DNA of 64,000 bases from an uncultured Alphaproteobacteria bacterium (GTDB lineage: Bacteria > Pseudomonadota > Alphaproteobacteria > Micropepsales > Micropepsaceae), in NCBI GenBank assembly GCA_902826695.1, contig CADEFU010000011.1, forward strand, positions 62,001-126,000. Direction: 5' to 3'. Positions 45,058-53,543 of the stretch are shown here, piece by piece. Numbering within the stretch: position 1 is the stretch's first letter; every line of letters begins with the position of its first letter. The notes beneath the pieces were generated by a model, which saw nothing but the letters and a program-made list of their open reading frames with translations, made no database searches and was not told the DNA's origin. Made by a program: the position numbers and the translations under genes.

Positions 45058-46446
45058 CTAGCCTGTGGGTAAGCCGAGATCGCTCGCCGTTAAGTCGAAA
45101 CACCGCCGCGCGAGCCTGACGATCTCGTCTACCTCGTCACGCGAAACGATCAGCGGTGGTGCCACGACCATCGTGTCCCGAATTGCACGCATCACCAGCC
45201 CATTGGCAAAACAGTGATTACGGCACTGGGTGCCCACATCCATGTCACGCGGGAAAAACGTACGATTCGTTTTGTTTTTTACCAGTTCGATCGCGCCGAG
45301 GAGGCCCTTGCCGCGCACTTCGCCGACCAAGGGGTGCGACCCCAGCTCGCGAATCTTCGCCTGGAAGTAGGGTCCGATGTCGTCGCGCACGCGCTCGACG
45401 AGTTTTTCCCTCTCGATGATCTCCAGGTTCTTTAAAGACACCGCGCAGGCGACCGGGTGCCCGGACCACGTGTAGCCGTGCACCAACTCCTCGTTCGCAG
45501 TTGCGAGAGCGTCGCCGACGCGGGGCCCCAGCGCGACCGCCGAGATGGGCTGGTATCCGGACGAAAGCCCCTTGGCCATGGTCATAATGTCGGGCGCGAT
45601 GCCGTAGGTCTGCGAGCCAAACCACTCCCCGGTGCGCCCGAAGCCCGTGATCACCTCGTCCACGTGCAAGAGCACATCGTACTTGCGGCAAATCCGTTGA
45701 ATCTCCGCCCAATAACTGTCCGGCGGGAACAGCAATCCTCCAGCCCCGTGGATCGGCTCGGCCGAGAACGACGCCACCCGGTCGGCCCCAAGTTCCAAAA
45801 TCTTGTCCTCGAGCTTCCGCGCAACCTCGAGCCCGTACTGGTTCGGATCTTTCCCCTCCCCAAACATGTACCAATAGGCGGTCGGCACCTTTTCGAACCC
45901 CGGCAGCGGCAGGTCGAATTGCGGGTGCATCGGGGTCAGACCCGACAGCGAAGCCGCCGCCATCGTGACCCCGTGATAAGCGTACTCGCGCGAAATGTGA
46001 ATTTTCTTCTGCGGTTTCCCCTGCAGGTTCCAATAGTACCGGATCAGCTTCAGCGCCGTGTCGTTCGCCTCCGACCCTGAGTTCGCGAACACAATGCGGC
46101 TCAACCCCGCCGGCAGCAGGCTGGCCAACTTCGCCGCCAGCTCCGTCACGTAAGGATTGGTCGTCTGAAAGAACGTGTTGTAGTAGGGCAGTTCCTTCAT
46201 CGCCTCGTAGGCAGCTTCGGCCAACTCTTTGCGCCCATAGCCGACGTTGACGCACCACAGCCCCGACATGCCGTCGATAAGCCGGTTCCCGTTCGAGTCC
46301 CACAGGTAGATCCCGTCCGCCTTCGTGATAACGCGAACGCCTTTCTTGTTCAGCGCCTGCGTCTCGGTGAACGGGTGGATGTGGTGGAGCGCGTCAATCT
46401 CCTGCCAATGCTTGGTCTGGTTGTGCGTCGCCGGTTTGAGGGACAT
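45058..46446 (-). CDS. Class III PLP-dependent aminotransferase (putrescine/beta-alanine--pyruvate type)
   Basis: 462 residues. Motifs of the class III fold I family: VKKADGIYLWD-like VITKADGIYLWDSNGNRLIDGMSGLWCVNVGYG, SGSEANDTALKLIRYYW, HVDEVITGFGRTGEWFGSQTYGIAPDIMTMAKGLSSGYQPI (the Lys in MAKG forms the Schiff base), and VEEWYGTYG-like WSGHPVACAVSLKNLEII. The pattern YAYHGVTMAAASLSGL fits omega-aminotransferases such as SpuC (putrescine--pyruvate) or beta-alanine--pyruvate enzymes. The amino donor cannot be fixed from sequence. It stands alone. Confidence 0.9.
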   Translation of the reverse strand: MSLKPATHNQTKHWQEIDALHHIHPFTETQALNKKGVRVITKADGIYLWDSNGNRLIDGMSGLWCVNVGYGRKELAEAAYEAMKELPYYNTFFQTTNPYVTELAAKLASLLPAGLSRIVFANSGSEANDTALKLIRYYWNLQGKPQKKIHISREYAYHGVTMAAASLSGLTPMHPQFDLPLPGFEKVPTAYWYMFGEGKDPNQYGLEVARKLEDKILELGADRVASFSAEPIHGAGGLLFPPDSYWAEIQRICRKYDVLLHVDEVITGFGRTGEWFGSQTYGIAPDIMTMAKGLSSGYQPISAVALGPRVGDALATANEELVHGYTWSGHPVACAVSLKNLEIIEREKLVERVRDDIGPYFQAKIRELGSHPLVGEVRGKGLLGAIELVKNKTNRTFFPRDMDVGTQCRNHCFANGLVMRAIRDTMVVAPPLIVSRDEVDEIVRLARRCFDLTASDLGLPTG

Positions 46447-46608
46447 GGGTCAATCTCTCTAAAAGATGGCTTGAGGGCGGAATGGAAATGGCGGTCTAAG
46501 CCGCAGGGGGATTGAACCCGATCCGCGCACAGAGAATGAGCATCATCTCTTTGCAAGCCATAGCCAGACTCTAGCAAACTGGCGGAAGACCTGCCAGGCA
46601 CTTCACCC
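46447..46608. other. Intergenic region between the aminotransferase and nth
   Basis: 162 bp where the divergent promoters of the two genes should lie. I see no further gene and no strong promoter boxes. Confidence 0.4.
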
Positions 46609-47259
46609 ATGACCAAAGCCCAAAAAGCCGACGCCATCTTTGCGCGCCTGGCCGAAGCCGTTCCGATCCCGAAGGGAGAGCTCGACTACATCAACCCCTT
46701 TACCCTGCTCGTCGCGGTGGTGCTCTCCGCCCAGGCGACCGACAAGGGCGTGAACCGCGCAACGGGGCCCCTGTTCAAGATCGTGAAAACGCCGGAGCAA
46801 ATGGTAAAACTCGGCGAGGCCAAGCTGATCGACCACATCAAGACGATCGGTCTGTTTCGCGCAAAGGCGAAGAACGTTATCGCCCTCTCAAAGGCGCTGA
46901 TCGAAAACCACAAGGGCGAAGTCCCCCGCAACCGCGAAGCTTTGGAAGCTCTGCCCGGCGTCGGCCGCAAAACGGCGAACGTGGTTTTGAACATGGCCTT
47001 CGGGGAGCCCACGATTGCGGTAGACACCCACGTTTTTCGCATCGCCCAGCGCCTCGGCCTCGCCAAGGGCAAATCCCCGCGCGAAATCGAAGACCAACTC
47101 GTCAAGATCGTGCCCCAGCGCTTCATGCAGCACGCGCACCACTGGTTGATCCTGCATGGCCGCTACACTTGTGTCGCTCGCAAGCCCAAATGCCCGGACT
47201 GCCCCGTCAAGGACCTCTGCCCCTACAAGCCTAAGACAAAGCCCGCCGACCTGGGCTAG
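46609..47259 (+). CDS. nth: Endonuclease III (DNA glycosylase/AP lyase)
   Basis: 216 residues. The helix-hairpin-helix and catalytic Lys lie in LEALPGVGRKTANVVLNMAFG, the catalytic Asp in IAVDTHVFRIAQRLG, and the [4Fe-4S] ligands in a C-x6-C-x2-C-x5-C pattern (CVARKPKCPDCPVKDLC). It removes oxidised pyrimidines. The gene is followed at once by a CCCCC-GCGCA-GGGGG hairpin that carries the next gene's ribosome site. Confidence 0.96.
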   Translation: MTKAQKADAIFARLAEAVPIPKGELDYINPFTLLVAVVLSAQATDKGVNRATGPLFKIVKTPEQMVKLGEAKLIDHIKTIGLFRAKAKNVIALSKALIENHKGEVPRNREALEALPGVGRKTANVVLNMAFGEPTIAVDTHVFRIAQRLGLAKGKSPREIEDQLVKIVPQRFMQHAHHWLILHGRYTCVARKPKCPDCPVKDLCPYKPKTKPADLG

Positions 47260-47263
47260 GCTG

Positions 47264-47278
47264 CCCCCGCGCAGGGGG
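47264..47278 (+). promoter_or_regulatory. Hairpin that contains the ribosome-binding site of the M28 peptidase gene
   Basis: CCCCC (47264-47268) and GGGGG (47274-47278) flank GCGCA. The GGGGGA at 47274-47279 lies 7 bp before the ATG at 47287 and would be the ribosome-binding site, so the closed stem should hide it. It may also reduce readthrough from nth. Confidence 0.4.
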
Positions 47279-47286
47279 ACAGAGTG

Positions 47287-49590
47287 ATGAATCTTCGGTT
47301 TGTAGCCACGTTTGTGTTCGTGGTTGCTCTCACCGCACTCTTTATGAATTTGGCGCGCTCGCAGCTGCGAGCGCCGCGCGCACCCGCTGACACCGGCTTC
47401 AGCCAAGAACAAGCGATGGCCACGCTTGTAACCATCATGGGTGAGGATGAGGTCCCGCACATCACGGGCTCGTCTGCCAACAAAGCGATCAAAGACCGCA
47501 TCGTCCGCGAGCTGCTCACCGCCGGCTACGCACCGGAAATTCAAACGGTGGTGCAGTGCTCCCCGCCTGAGTTCGCGACCGGCTGCAGCACCGTCGAGAA
47601 CATCATCGCCGTCCACAAGGGCGCGTCGCCAGGCAAAGCCGTTCTCGCGACCGCGCATTACGACAGCGTACCCGCGGGTCCCGGCATCGGCGACGATCTC
47701 GCGGGCACCGTGATTCTGCTCGACCTCGCGGCAACGATCGCCCCGCGCGAAACGAAGAACGACGTCATCTTCCTGATCACGGACGCCGAAGAAACGGGCC
47801 TTCGCGGCGCTATTGCATTCGCCGATCGCCACCCGTTGTTCAAGCAGGTAGGCGTCATCGTCAACGTCGAAGCGCGCGGCGCATCCGGCCCGTCGATGAT
47901 GTTCGAGACCGGCAACGGCAACGCCGCCTTGATGAGCCTGTTCGCTCGAACCGTCGCAAACCCGGTCGCGAACTCGCTGACTTACGAAGTTTACAAGATG
48001 CTGCCGAACGACACCGACTTCAGCATCTACCGTAAGAAGGCAAATCTCACCGGTTTCAACTTCGCCTTCTCGAACTCGGCCTCGCTGTACCATTCGCAGA
48101 ACGACAATGTGGCAAATCTCGATCGTCATACGTTGCAGCACCATGGCGACAACGCATTCGCGACCGTCTTGGCGCTGGCCAACGCCGATCTGGCCGCACT
48201 GAAGTCGACGTCCGACGCCAGCTACTTCGACATCTTCGGCGCGACGCTGGTCATCTGGCCGGCATGGCTCAATATCCCACTCGCGGCGCTCGCGCTTCTG
48301 GCGCTTGGCGGCTTGATTTATGTCCACCGGGACGCGTTCTCGCCGGCCGCGGTTGGCTGGAGCGCGCTCGCTATCGTTGGCGCCGCTGCGCTGCTATTCG
48401 GCGGCGGTTGGCTGCTGTCCTACCCGTTGGGCGTCTGGCCGGGAACCCATCCACTCGACCATCCATCGCCGTGGGCCGGCCGCGTGGCGCTCGCAGCGAT
48501 CGGCGTTGCAATCCCTCTTCTGCTCGCGATGACGCTTGCCCACAGGGTGGAGTCGCGCGCGCTACTTCTGTCGGCGTGGTTCTTTCTCGCAGCCCTAGCG
48601 CTAGCGTTGGCGATCGCCGTAACCGGGGCGTCATTCCCGCTCTTGTGGCCGGTCGCAATCTTCGCCGCCGCCGGATGGGTCGAAACGCTAGTCCGCCGCC
48701 CCGGCACGCTCTCCATCGCGGCAGGCGTAGGATTCGTTCTCAGCGCGTTTTTCGGCCTGACGTTGTTGATGGCTTTCGAAGTGGTGATCGGCTTTGCAAA
48801 CAGTCAATTCAAACTGCTCTTGCTCATCCCCTTCGTCCTAGCCCTCACGCCACTCTTGGCCGGTGCGATGGCGCGGATCGAGTCCAGGATTGCTCTTATT
48901 GCAGTGATCGCGGTTGCCGGCGGTGCTGCTTGGGCCGCAAGCCTGACACCCGCTTATGCGCCGAACCACCCGCGCGGCCTCAACATCACCTACTACGATG
49001 GCAGCGAGGGCGCCCCACGCTGGCACATCGGCTTCGTTGGCGCACCCGACGAGAACTACCTAAAGGCAACCGGCTTCCCTCCAGCCGACGCGCCCTTTCC
49101 GCAGTCGGCAATGTTCTCCGGCGAAGCAAGGTTCAAACCCGCGACCGACGCGAAGCTGGCCGCCCCCTCACTCGAACTCGAACAAGTCCTCGTGCAAGAC
49201 AAGCTCCGCGTCGCGCGCGGCACGATCAAAGGCGGCCGCGGCGGTCTTCAGCTCGCGGTCGCACTCGAAGGAAAGTCTGGCGTTCATTCGTTCAAGGTCG
49301 CCGGCCAAGACGTCGCCAACACGTGGCGGCTGAACCAAAACACGCCGCTGCAAGCGCGCTTCGCCGGCTTCGGCGAGGCAGGCATCCCAGTAGAGATCGT
49401 CTATGACCCGCGTGTGCGACCGTCGCTAACGGTGGTGGAGCGCTCGCCCCTGCCCGACACCGATGAAGCCCGCGCCCTGATTGCGGCCCGCCCGTCCGAC
49501 GCCGCGCCCGTGCACGGCGGCGACAGCGCGCTCGTTGTTCGCTCGTTCAGTCTGAACGACCTGGCCGCAAAGGCGGGCGTGCAGGACTAA
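47287..49590 (+). CDS. M28 family metallopeptidase with C-terminal membrane domain
   Basis: 767 residues from the ATG at 47287 (a GTG precedes it by 3 bp). A signal-anchor (MNLRFVATFVFVVALTALFMNLA) leads to an M28 aminopeptidase domain with metal ligands in TAHYDSVPAGPGIGDDLAGT, ITDAEETGLRGA and VNVEARGASGPS, plus YHSQNDNVANLDRHTLQHHGD. About eight membrane helices follow (from residue 320 to about 560), then a large C-terminal beta-rich periplasmic domain (from about 580). This is the plan of membrane-bound M28 peptidases. The peptidase side probably faces the periplasm. It ends 4 bp inside convergent yciB. Confidence 0.88.
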   Translation: MNLRFVATFVFVVALTALFMNLARSQLRAPRAPADTGFSQEQAMATLVTIMGEDEVPHITGSSANKAIKDRIVRELLTAGYAPEIQTVVQCSPPEFATGCSTVENIIAVHKGASPGKAVLATAHYDSVPAGPGIGDDLAGTVILLDLAATIAPRETKNDVIFLITDAEETGLRGAIAFADRHPLFKQVGVIVNVEARGASGPSMMFETGNGNAALMSLFARTVANPVANSLTYEVYKMLPNDTDFSIYRKKANLTGFNFAFSNSASLYHSQNDNVANLDRHTLQHHGDNAFATVLALANADLAALKSTSDASYFDIFGATLVIWPAWLNIPLAALALLALGGLIYVHRDAFSPAAVGWSALAIVGAAALLFGGGWLLSYPLGVWPGTHPLDHPSPWAGRVALAAIGVAIPLLLAMTLAHRVESRALLLSAWFFLAALALALAIAVTGASFPLLWPVAIFAAAGWVETLVRRPGTLSIAAGVGFVLSAFFGLTLLMAFEVVIGFANSQFKLLLLIPFVLALTPLLAGAMARIESRIALIAVIAVAGGAAWAASLTPAYAPNHPRGLNITYYDGSEGAPRWHIGFVGAPDENYLKATGFPPADAPFPQSAMFSGEARFKPATDAKLAAPSLELEQVLVQDKLRVARGTIKGGRGGLQLAVALEGKSGVHSFKVAGQDVANTWRLNQNTPLQARFAGFGEAGIPVEIVYDPRVRPSLTVVERSPLPDTDEARALIAARPSDAAPVHGGDSALVVRSFSLNDLAAKAGVQD

Positions 49591-50150
49591 GCCGCGCTGC
49601 GCGGCTCGTCTTCCGGCTTGATCTGATGCCTCATCAGGAACGGAGTTTGCGCGATCGCAAACACGACCGTCAGCGGGAATGTGATCCAAAGCTTCGAGGC
49701 AACCCAAAAGTCCGTCGAGTAGGTGCGCCAGATGAACTCGTTCAGCAGCGCAAGGAAAATGAAGAAGCCGACCCAACGATAGGTGAACTTGCGCCAACCT
49801 TCGTCGGTAAGCTGGATGGCGCTATCCAGAAGGATCTTGAGGAACAACCGCCCCGTCATTAAGCCGGCGATCAGCAGCGCCGCGAAAATCGAATTGACGA
49901 TCGTTGGCTTGAGTTTGATGAAAAGCTCGTCCGCCAGCCAAATGGTCAAGCCCCCGAACACCATCACAACGACGCCCGTCACGATCGGCATGGGCGACAG
50001 CTTCCTTTCGATCGAATAGCTGATCGAAAGCGAGGCGACCGTCGCCGCCATGAACATGGCGGTCGCGTAGAAAATCCCGAAATACGAGTTTCCGAGGAAA
50101 AAGACGACCAAGGGGCCGAGGTCGACGGCGAGCTTCAGCAATGGATTCAT
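49587..50150 (-). CDS. yciB: Septation protein A / inner-membrane-spanning protein YciB
   Basis: 187 residues from the ATG at 50150 (MNPLLKLAVDLGPLVVFFLGN), which fits the family start; an ATG 12 bp upstream is also possible. Five predicted membrane helices, with the YciB hallmarks LDLGPLVVFF, VFGGLTIWLADELFIKLKPTIVNSIFAALLI and WVGFFIFLALLNEFIW. In E. coli YciB affects the envelope and septation; the old IspZ name reflects an intracellular-septation phenotype. It lies downstream of ftsY on the same strand. Confidence 0.92.
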   Translation of the reverse strand: MNPLLKLAVDLGPLVVFFLGNSYFGIFYATAMFMAATVASLSISYSIERKLSPMPIVTGVVVMVFGGLTIWLADELFIKLKPTIVNSIFAALLIAGLMTGRLFLKILLDSAIQLTDEGWRKFTYRWVGFFIFLALLNEFIWRTYSTDFWVASKLWITFPLTVVFAIAQTPFLMRHQIKPEDEPRSAA

Positions 50151-50231
50151 GAGCCGGAACATAGTCCTGCCGCCTGAACGCCGCCAGAAGACATACCGTC
50201 CACTCGTCACGTTTTCGCGAGTTGTGATGCC

Positions 50232-50274
50232 GATGAATCACGCGAGGGCGACGGCGCGCCGTCTAAGAATCATC
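50232..50274. repeat. Palindrome-centred hairpin between ftsY and yciB
   Basis: The 14-bp palindrome GACGGCGCGCCGTC (50250-50263) is flanked by imperfect arms GATGAATC (50232-50239) and GAATCATC (50267-50274). No U-tract follows, so a terminator role is only partial. It contains two GANTC sites. The core GCGCGCCGTCT recurs in the left repeat of the GxxExxY cassette, possibly by chance. Confidence 0.4.
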
Positions 50275-50301
50275 CCTAATCTGACGGATCGGTCAGTTGC
50301 C

Positions 50302-51246
50302 TCAGGCTGCAGCAACGCCGACCAGTGCGCGCGCGAAAGAGTCGGCATCGAATGGCTGCAGATCGTCGGCGCCTTCGCCGACACCCACATAGTGCACCGG
50401 CAAATCGAACTTCTCTGCGATCGATACGAGAATCCCGCCGCGCGCCGTTCCGTCGAGCTTCGTCATAACCAAGCCCGTGATTTGCGCCGTGTCGCGGAAA
50501 ACTTCCGCCTGCGCGACCGCGTTCTGCCCGGTCGTCGCGTCCAGCACCAAAATCGCACTGTGCGGCGCATTCGGGTCGAGCTTCTTCAAGACGCGCACGA
50601 CCTTTTCGAGCTCCGCCATCAGGCCCGCTTTGTTCTGCAAGCGTCCGGCAGTATCGACAAGCAGCACGTCGAACCCGTCCGCGCGTGCCCGCTCGAAAGC
50701 CTCGAACGCAAGCCCCGCCGCGTCCGCGCCGATCTCCTTGGCGATCACCGGCGCGCCGGTCCGCTCGCCCCAAACTTTCAACTGCTCGATCGCCGCCGCG
50801 CGAAACGTATCCCCGGCGGCGAGCATCACTTTCAGCCCGTCCGCGCGATACTTCTGCGCCAGCTTGCCGATCGTCGTCGTCTTGCCCGACCCGTTGACGC
50901 CCGCAACCAAAATCACATGCGGCTTGAGATCGGCACGGATGGTGAGAGGCTTCGACACGCGCCGCAAGATCTTCGACACTTCCTCGGCCAGCACACCGCG
51001 CACTTCGTCTTCGGCCACATCGGCGTTGAACTTCGTGCGCTTGATCTCGGCAACGACATCGGCGGCAACCTTCGCGCCCATGTCGGCACCGATGAGCAAT
51101 TCCTCAAGTTCGTCGAGGGCCTCTTGGTCCAGTCTTTTGCGCGTAAAGACCCGCGTGATGCCTTGCGTCAGCGTCTGCGCCGATCGCGAAAGCCCCGCCT
51201 TCAATCGCGAAAAAAAGCCGGGCTTCTTGCCGTCAGTATCGGCCAC
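50302..51246 (-). CDS. ftsY: Signal-recognition-particle receptor FtsY
   Basis: 314 residues. A short N-terminal acidic/basic lead (MADTDGKKPGFFSRLKAGLSRSAQTL) precedes the NG domain: GVNGSGKTTTIGKLAQKY (G1), VLLVDTAGRLQNKAGLMAELEKV (G3) and VMTKLDGTARGGILVSIAEKF (G4). The N-terminal A-domain is short, as often in Alphaproteobacteria. It receives SRP-bound ribosomes at the membrane; Ffh of the same pathway lies 5 kb away. Its ATG shares one base with the mtaB stop (TGATG). Confidence 0.95.
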   Translation of the reverse strand: MADTDGKKPGFFSRLKAGLSRSAQTLTQGITRVFTRKRLDQEALDELEELLIGADMGAKVAADVVAEIKRTKFNADVAEDEVRGVLAEEVSKILRRVSKPLTIRADLKPHVILVAGVNGSGKTTTIGKLAQKYRADGLKVMLAAGDTFRAAAIEQLKVWGERTGAPVIAKEIGADAAGLAFEAFERARADGFDVLLVDTAGRLQNKAGLMAELEKVVRVLKKLDPNAPHSAILVLDATTGQNAVAQAEVFRDTAQITGLVMTKLDGTARGGILVSIAEKFDLPVHYVGVGEGADDLQPFDADSFARALVGVAAA

Positions 51247-52490
51247 TACGCCGCCTCCGCATAAGCAAAGCGTGCATCCGCGCCGACGATCCGTGCGCGC
51301 ACCAAGCTGCCCCCTGCAAACGCGCGGCTAAGCTTCACCGGCGCAAACGTTGGGCCACGTGCGACGCCGCTATTCTCGACCAGCAAATCCACATCCAACC
51401 CCTTCAGCGACGCGAGATGCCGCGCCACGGCCGCAGCCCCCGCCTCGCGCAACCGTGCCGCCCGCGCCTTCACGACGTCGCCTTTCAGTTGCGGCATGCG
51501 CGCGGCTGGCGTCCGCTCGCGCGCCGAAAACGGAAACACATGCAAATAGGTCAGCCCGCAGGCTCGCACATGATCGAGCGTGGCCTCGAACATTTCGTCC
51601 GTTTCGGTCGGAAACCCGGCGATGAAATCCGCCCCGAACACGATGTCGGAGCGCCGCGCGCGCAACGCATCGCAGAACGTCAACGCTTGCCGCGTCGTGT
51701 GCCGCCGTTTCATACGCTTCAAGATCATGTCGTGCCCGGCCTGCAGCGACAGATGAAGGTGGGGCATCAGTCTAGGTTCGCTCGCAATCAGTTCGATCAG
51801 CTTCACATCGCACTCTGCGACATCCAGCGACGACAGCCTGAGCCGCGGCAACTCCGGCACCGACACCAAGATCTTCTCAACCAGCGACCCAAGCGAAGGC
51901 GTTCCCGGCAAATCCGTGCCGTACGACGTGATATCCACGCCCGTCAGGACAACCTCGCGCACGCCGCGCTGCATGATCAGCTTGATCTGTCGCACGATCT
52001 CGCCCGCACCCACGCTGCGCGACGGGCCGCGCCCGTACGGGATAATGCAAAATGTGCAGCGATGATCGCATCCGTTCTGTACCTGCAGGAATGCACGTAC
52101 GCGCCCGTCGAACCCGGCGATCAAATGCGATGCCGTTTCCTTGACCGACATGATGTCGTTGACCTGTACGCGCTCAGCCCCGGCGTCGAACGCATACGCC
52201 CGCGCATCAAGCTTGTCGGCGTTGCCCAACACCTGATCGACTTCCGGCATGTTGGCAAACGTTTGCGGCTCCGTCTGCGCGGCGCATCCGGTTACGATCA
52301 CGCGGGCCTTCGGATTGGCTTTGCGCGCCTTGCGAATTTCCTGCCGCGCCTGGCGCACGGCCTCCGCCGTCACAGCGCACGTGTTCACGATAACGGCGTC
52401 CTCTAAGCCCGCCGCACGCGCCTTGTCGCGAATAACCTGCGACTCATACGTATTGAGCCGGCAGCCGAGCGTGATGACGTCGATGCTCAT
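51246..52490 (-). CDS. mtaB: tRNA (N6-L-threonylcarbamoyladenosine(37)-C2)-methylthiotransferase MtaB
   Basis: 414 residues. The N-terminal MTTase cysteine lies in TLGCRLNTYES, followed by AVTAEAVRQARQEIRKARKANP with a further cysteine in VNTCAVT and TGCAAQTEP. The radical-SAM cluster is CDHRCTFC, then YGRGPSRS, and a TRAM-like C-terminus near residues 350-414. It converts t6A37 to ms2t6A37 in tRNAs reading A-starting codons. The combination of two [4Fe-4S]-binding cysteine sets is intact. It overlaps dapF by 4 bp. Confidence 0.94.
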   Translation of the reverse strand: MSIDVITLGCRLNTYESQVIRDKARAAGLEDAVIVNTCAVTAEAVRQARQEIRKARKANPKARVIVTGCAAQTEPQTFANMPEVDQVLGNADKLDARAYAFDAGAERVQVNDIMSVKETASHLIAGFDGRVRAFLQVQNGCDHRCTFCIIPYGRGPSRSVGAGEIVRQIKLIMQRGVREVVLTGVDITSYGTDLPGTPSLGSLVEKILVSVPELPRLRLSSLDVAECDVKLIELIASEPRLMPHLHLSLQAGHDMILKRMKRRHTTRQALTFCDALRARRSDIVFGADFIAGFPTETDEMFEATLDHVRACGLTYLHVFPFSARERTPAARMPQLKGDVVKARAARLREAGAAAVARHLASLKGLDVDLLVENSGVARGPTFAPVKLSRAFAGGSLVRARIVGADARFAYAEAA

Positions 52491-53329
52491 GCGAAATACC
52501 GCTCAGACAACTCGCCCTTGAAGTTGAGTTCCGTAGGTCCCGTCATCAGCACGTGATTGTCTTCGCGCCACTCGATGTCGAGCGGTCCGCCGTCCAGCCA
52601 AATGCGCACCTTACGGTCTGCAAGTCGCCGCCGCGCCGCCGCGACCGCGGTGGCACACGCCGCCGACCCGCAGGCCAGCGTCATGCCCGCGCCGCGCTCC
52701 CACACGCGCAAGCGGATCTCGCTCTTCGACTTCACCTGCGCCAGGCTGATGTTCGCCCGCTCCGGGAACAGCGGATGATGCTCGATCATCGGTCCGACCT
52801 TCTTCAGGTCGTGTGCCTCGGCGTTCTCAACGAAGAAGATGCAATGCGGATTACCCATGTTGACAGCCGACGGCCCGAACAACACCGGCGCATCGATCGG
52901 CCCGACCTTGATATCGAGCGTGCGGGTGTCCATGCGCTCAGCCAGCGGTATGTCCTGCCACTCGAGCTTCGGTTCGCCCATATCGACCGTCACCCGGCCA
53001 TCGTCCGTCCGGCTGCACGTGATGAGTCCACCCGGCGTCAGCAACGTGACGTTGGTCTTCCCCGTTTCTTTCAACAACAAATCGGCGACGCACCGCGCGC
53101 CGTTTCCACAAGCCTCGGCCTTGCTGCCGTCGGGGTTCCAGATGCGCATCACCGCATCGCCGCCCCCTTTGGCGGGCTCGATCACCAACAACTGATCGAA
53201 CCCGACGCCGCGATGCCGGTCGCCAATCCGCGTTGCCGCAGCGGCACTTATCTGGAGGTTGTGCGCACGCGCGTCCACGACGACGAAGTCGTTTCCCAGG
53301 CCGTTCATTTTGAAAAATGCAACGCTCAT
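52487..53329 (-). CDS. dapF: Diaminopimelate epimerase
   Basis: 280 residues. The first catalytic Cys lies in KAEACGNGARCVAD and the second in TLACGSAACATAVAAARR. The N-terminus MSVAFFKMNGLGNDFVVVDAR is typical. It converts LL- to meso-diaminopimelate for peptidoglycan and lysine. It heads the minus-strand run dapF-mtaB-ftsY. Confidence 0.97.
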   Translation of the reverse strand: MSVAFFKMNGLGNDFVVVDARAHNLQISAAAATRIGDRHRGVGFDQLLVIEPAKGGGDAVMRIWNPDGSKAEACGNGARCVADLLLKETGKTNVTLLTPGGLITCSRTDDGRVTVDMGEPKLEWQDIPLAERMDTRTLDIKVGPIDAPVLFGPSAVNMGNPHCIFFVENAEAHDLKKVGPMIEHHPLFPERANISLAQVKSKSEIRLRVWERGAGMTLACGSAACATAVAAARRRLADRKVRIWLDGGPLDIEWREDNHVLMTGPTELNFKGELSERYFA

Positions 53330-53543
53330 GTGGCGTCTATATAGGCGCTCACGCCCCAGACTGGCGAGCCCCTAGGCATACTACTTTTGCGCAAGGGGCG
53401 GGCGTCCCGTTGTCTCACGTCAGGGAATCTTTTCCCCCTCTACCGTCACCAGCGCGTGGTGAACTTCTCACCGACGCGTGTTAGACAAAAATTCACGCGG
53501 GGGTCGGGCGTGTTGGGTTTGGACGAGTGTTCTGAGGTGCCTG
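53330..53543. other. Intergenic region between dapF and the peptidase-like gene
   Basis: 214 bp where two divergent promoters are expected. I see no convincing gene. A TATATAGG near 53338-53345 may be part of the dapF promoter. Confidence 0.4.

Noticed and set aside
46888..48327. 479-residue minus-strand frame spanning nth and the M28 peptidase gene
   Set aside because: Crosses two convincing plus-strand genes and has no recognisable domain.
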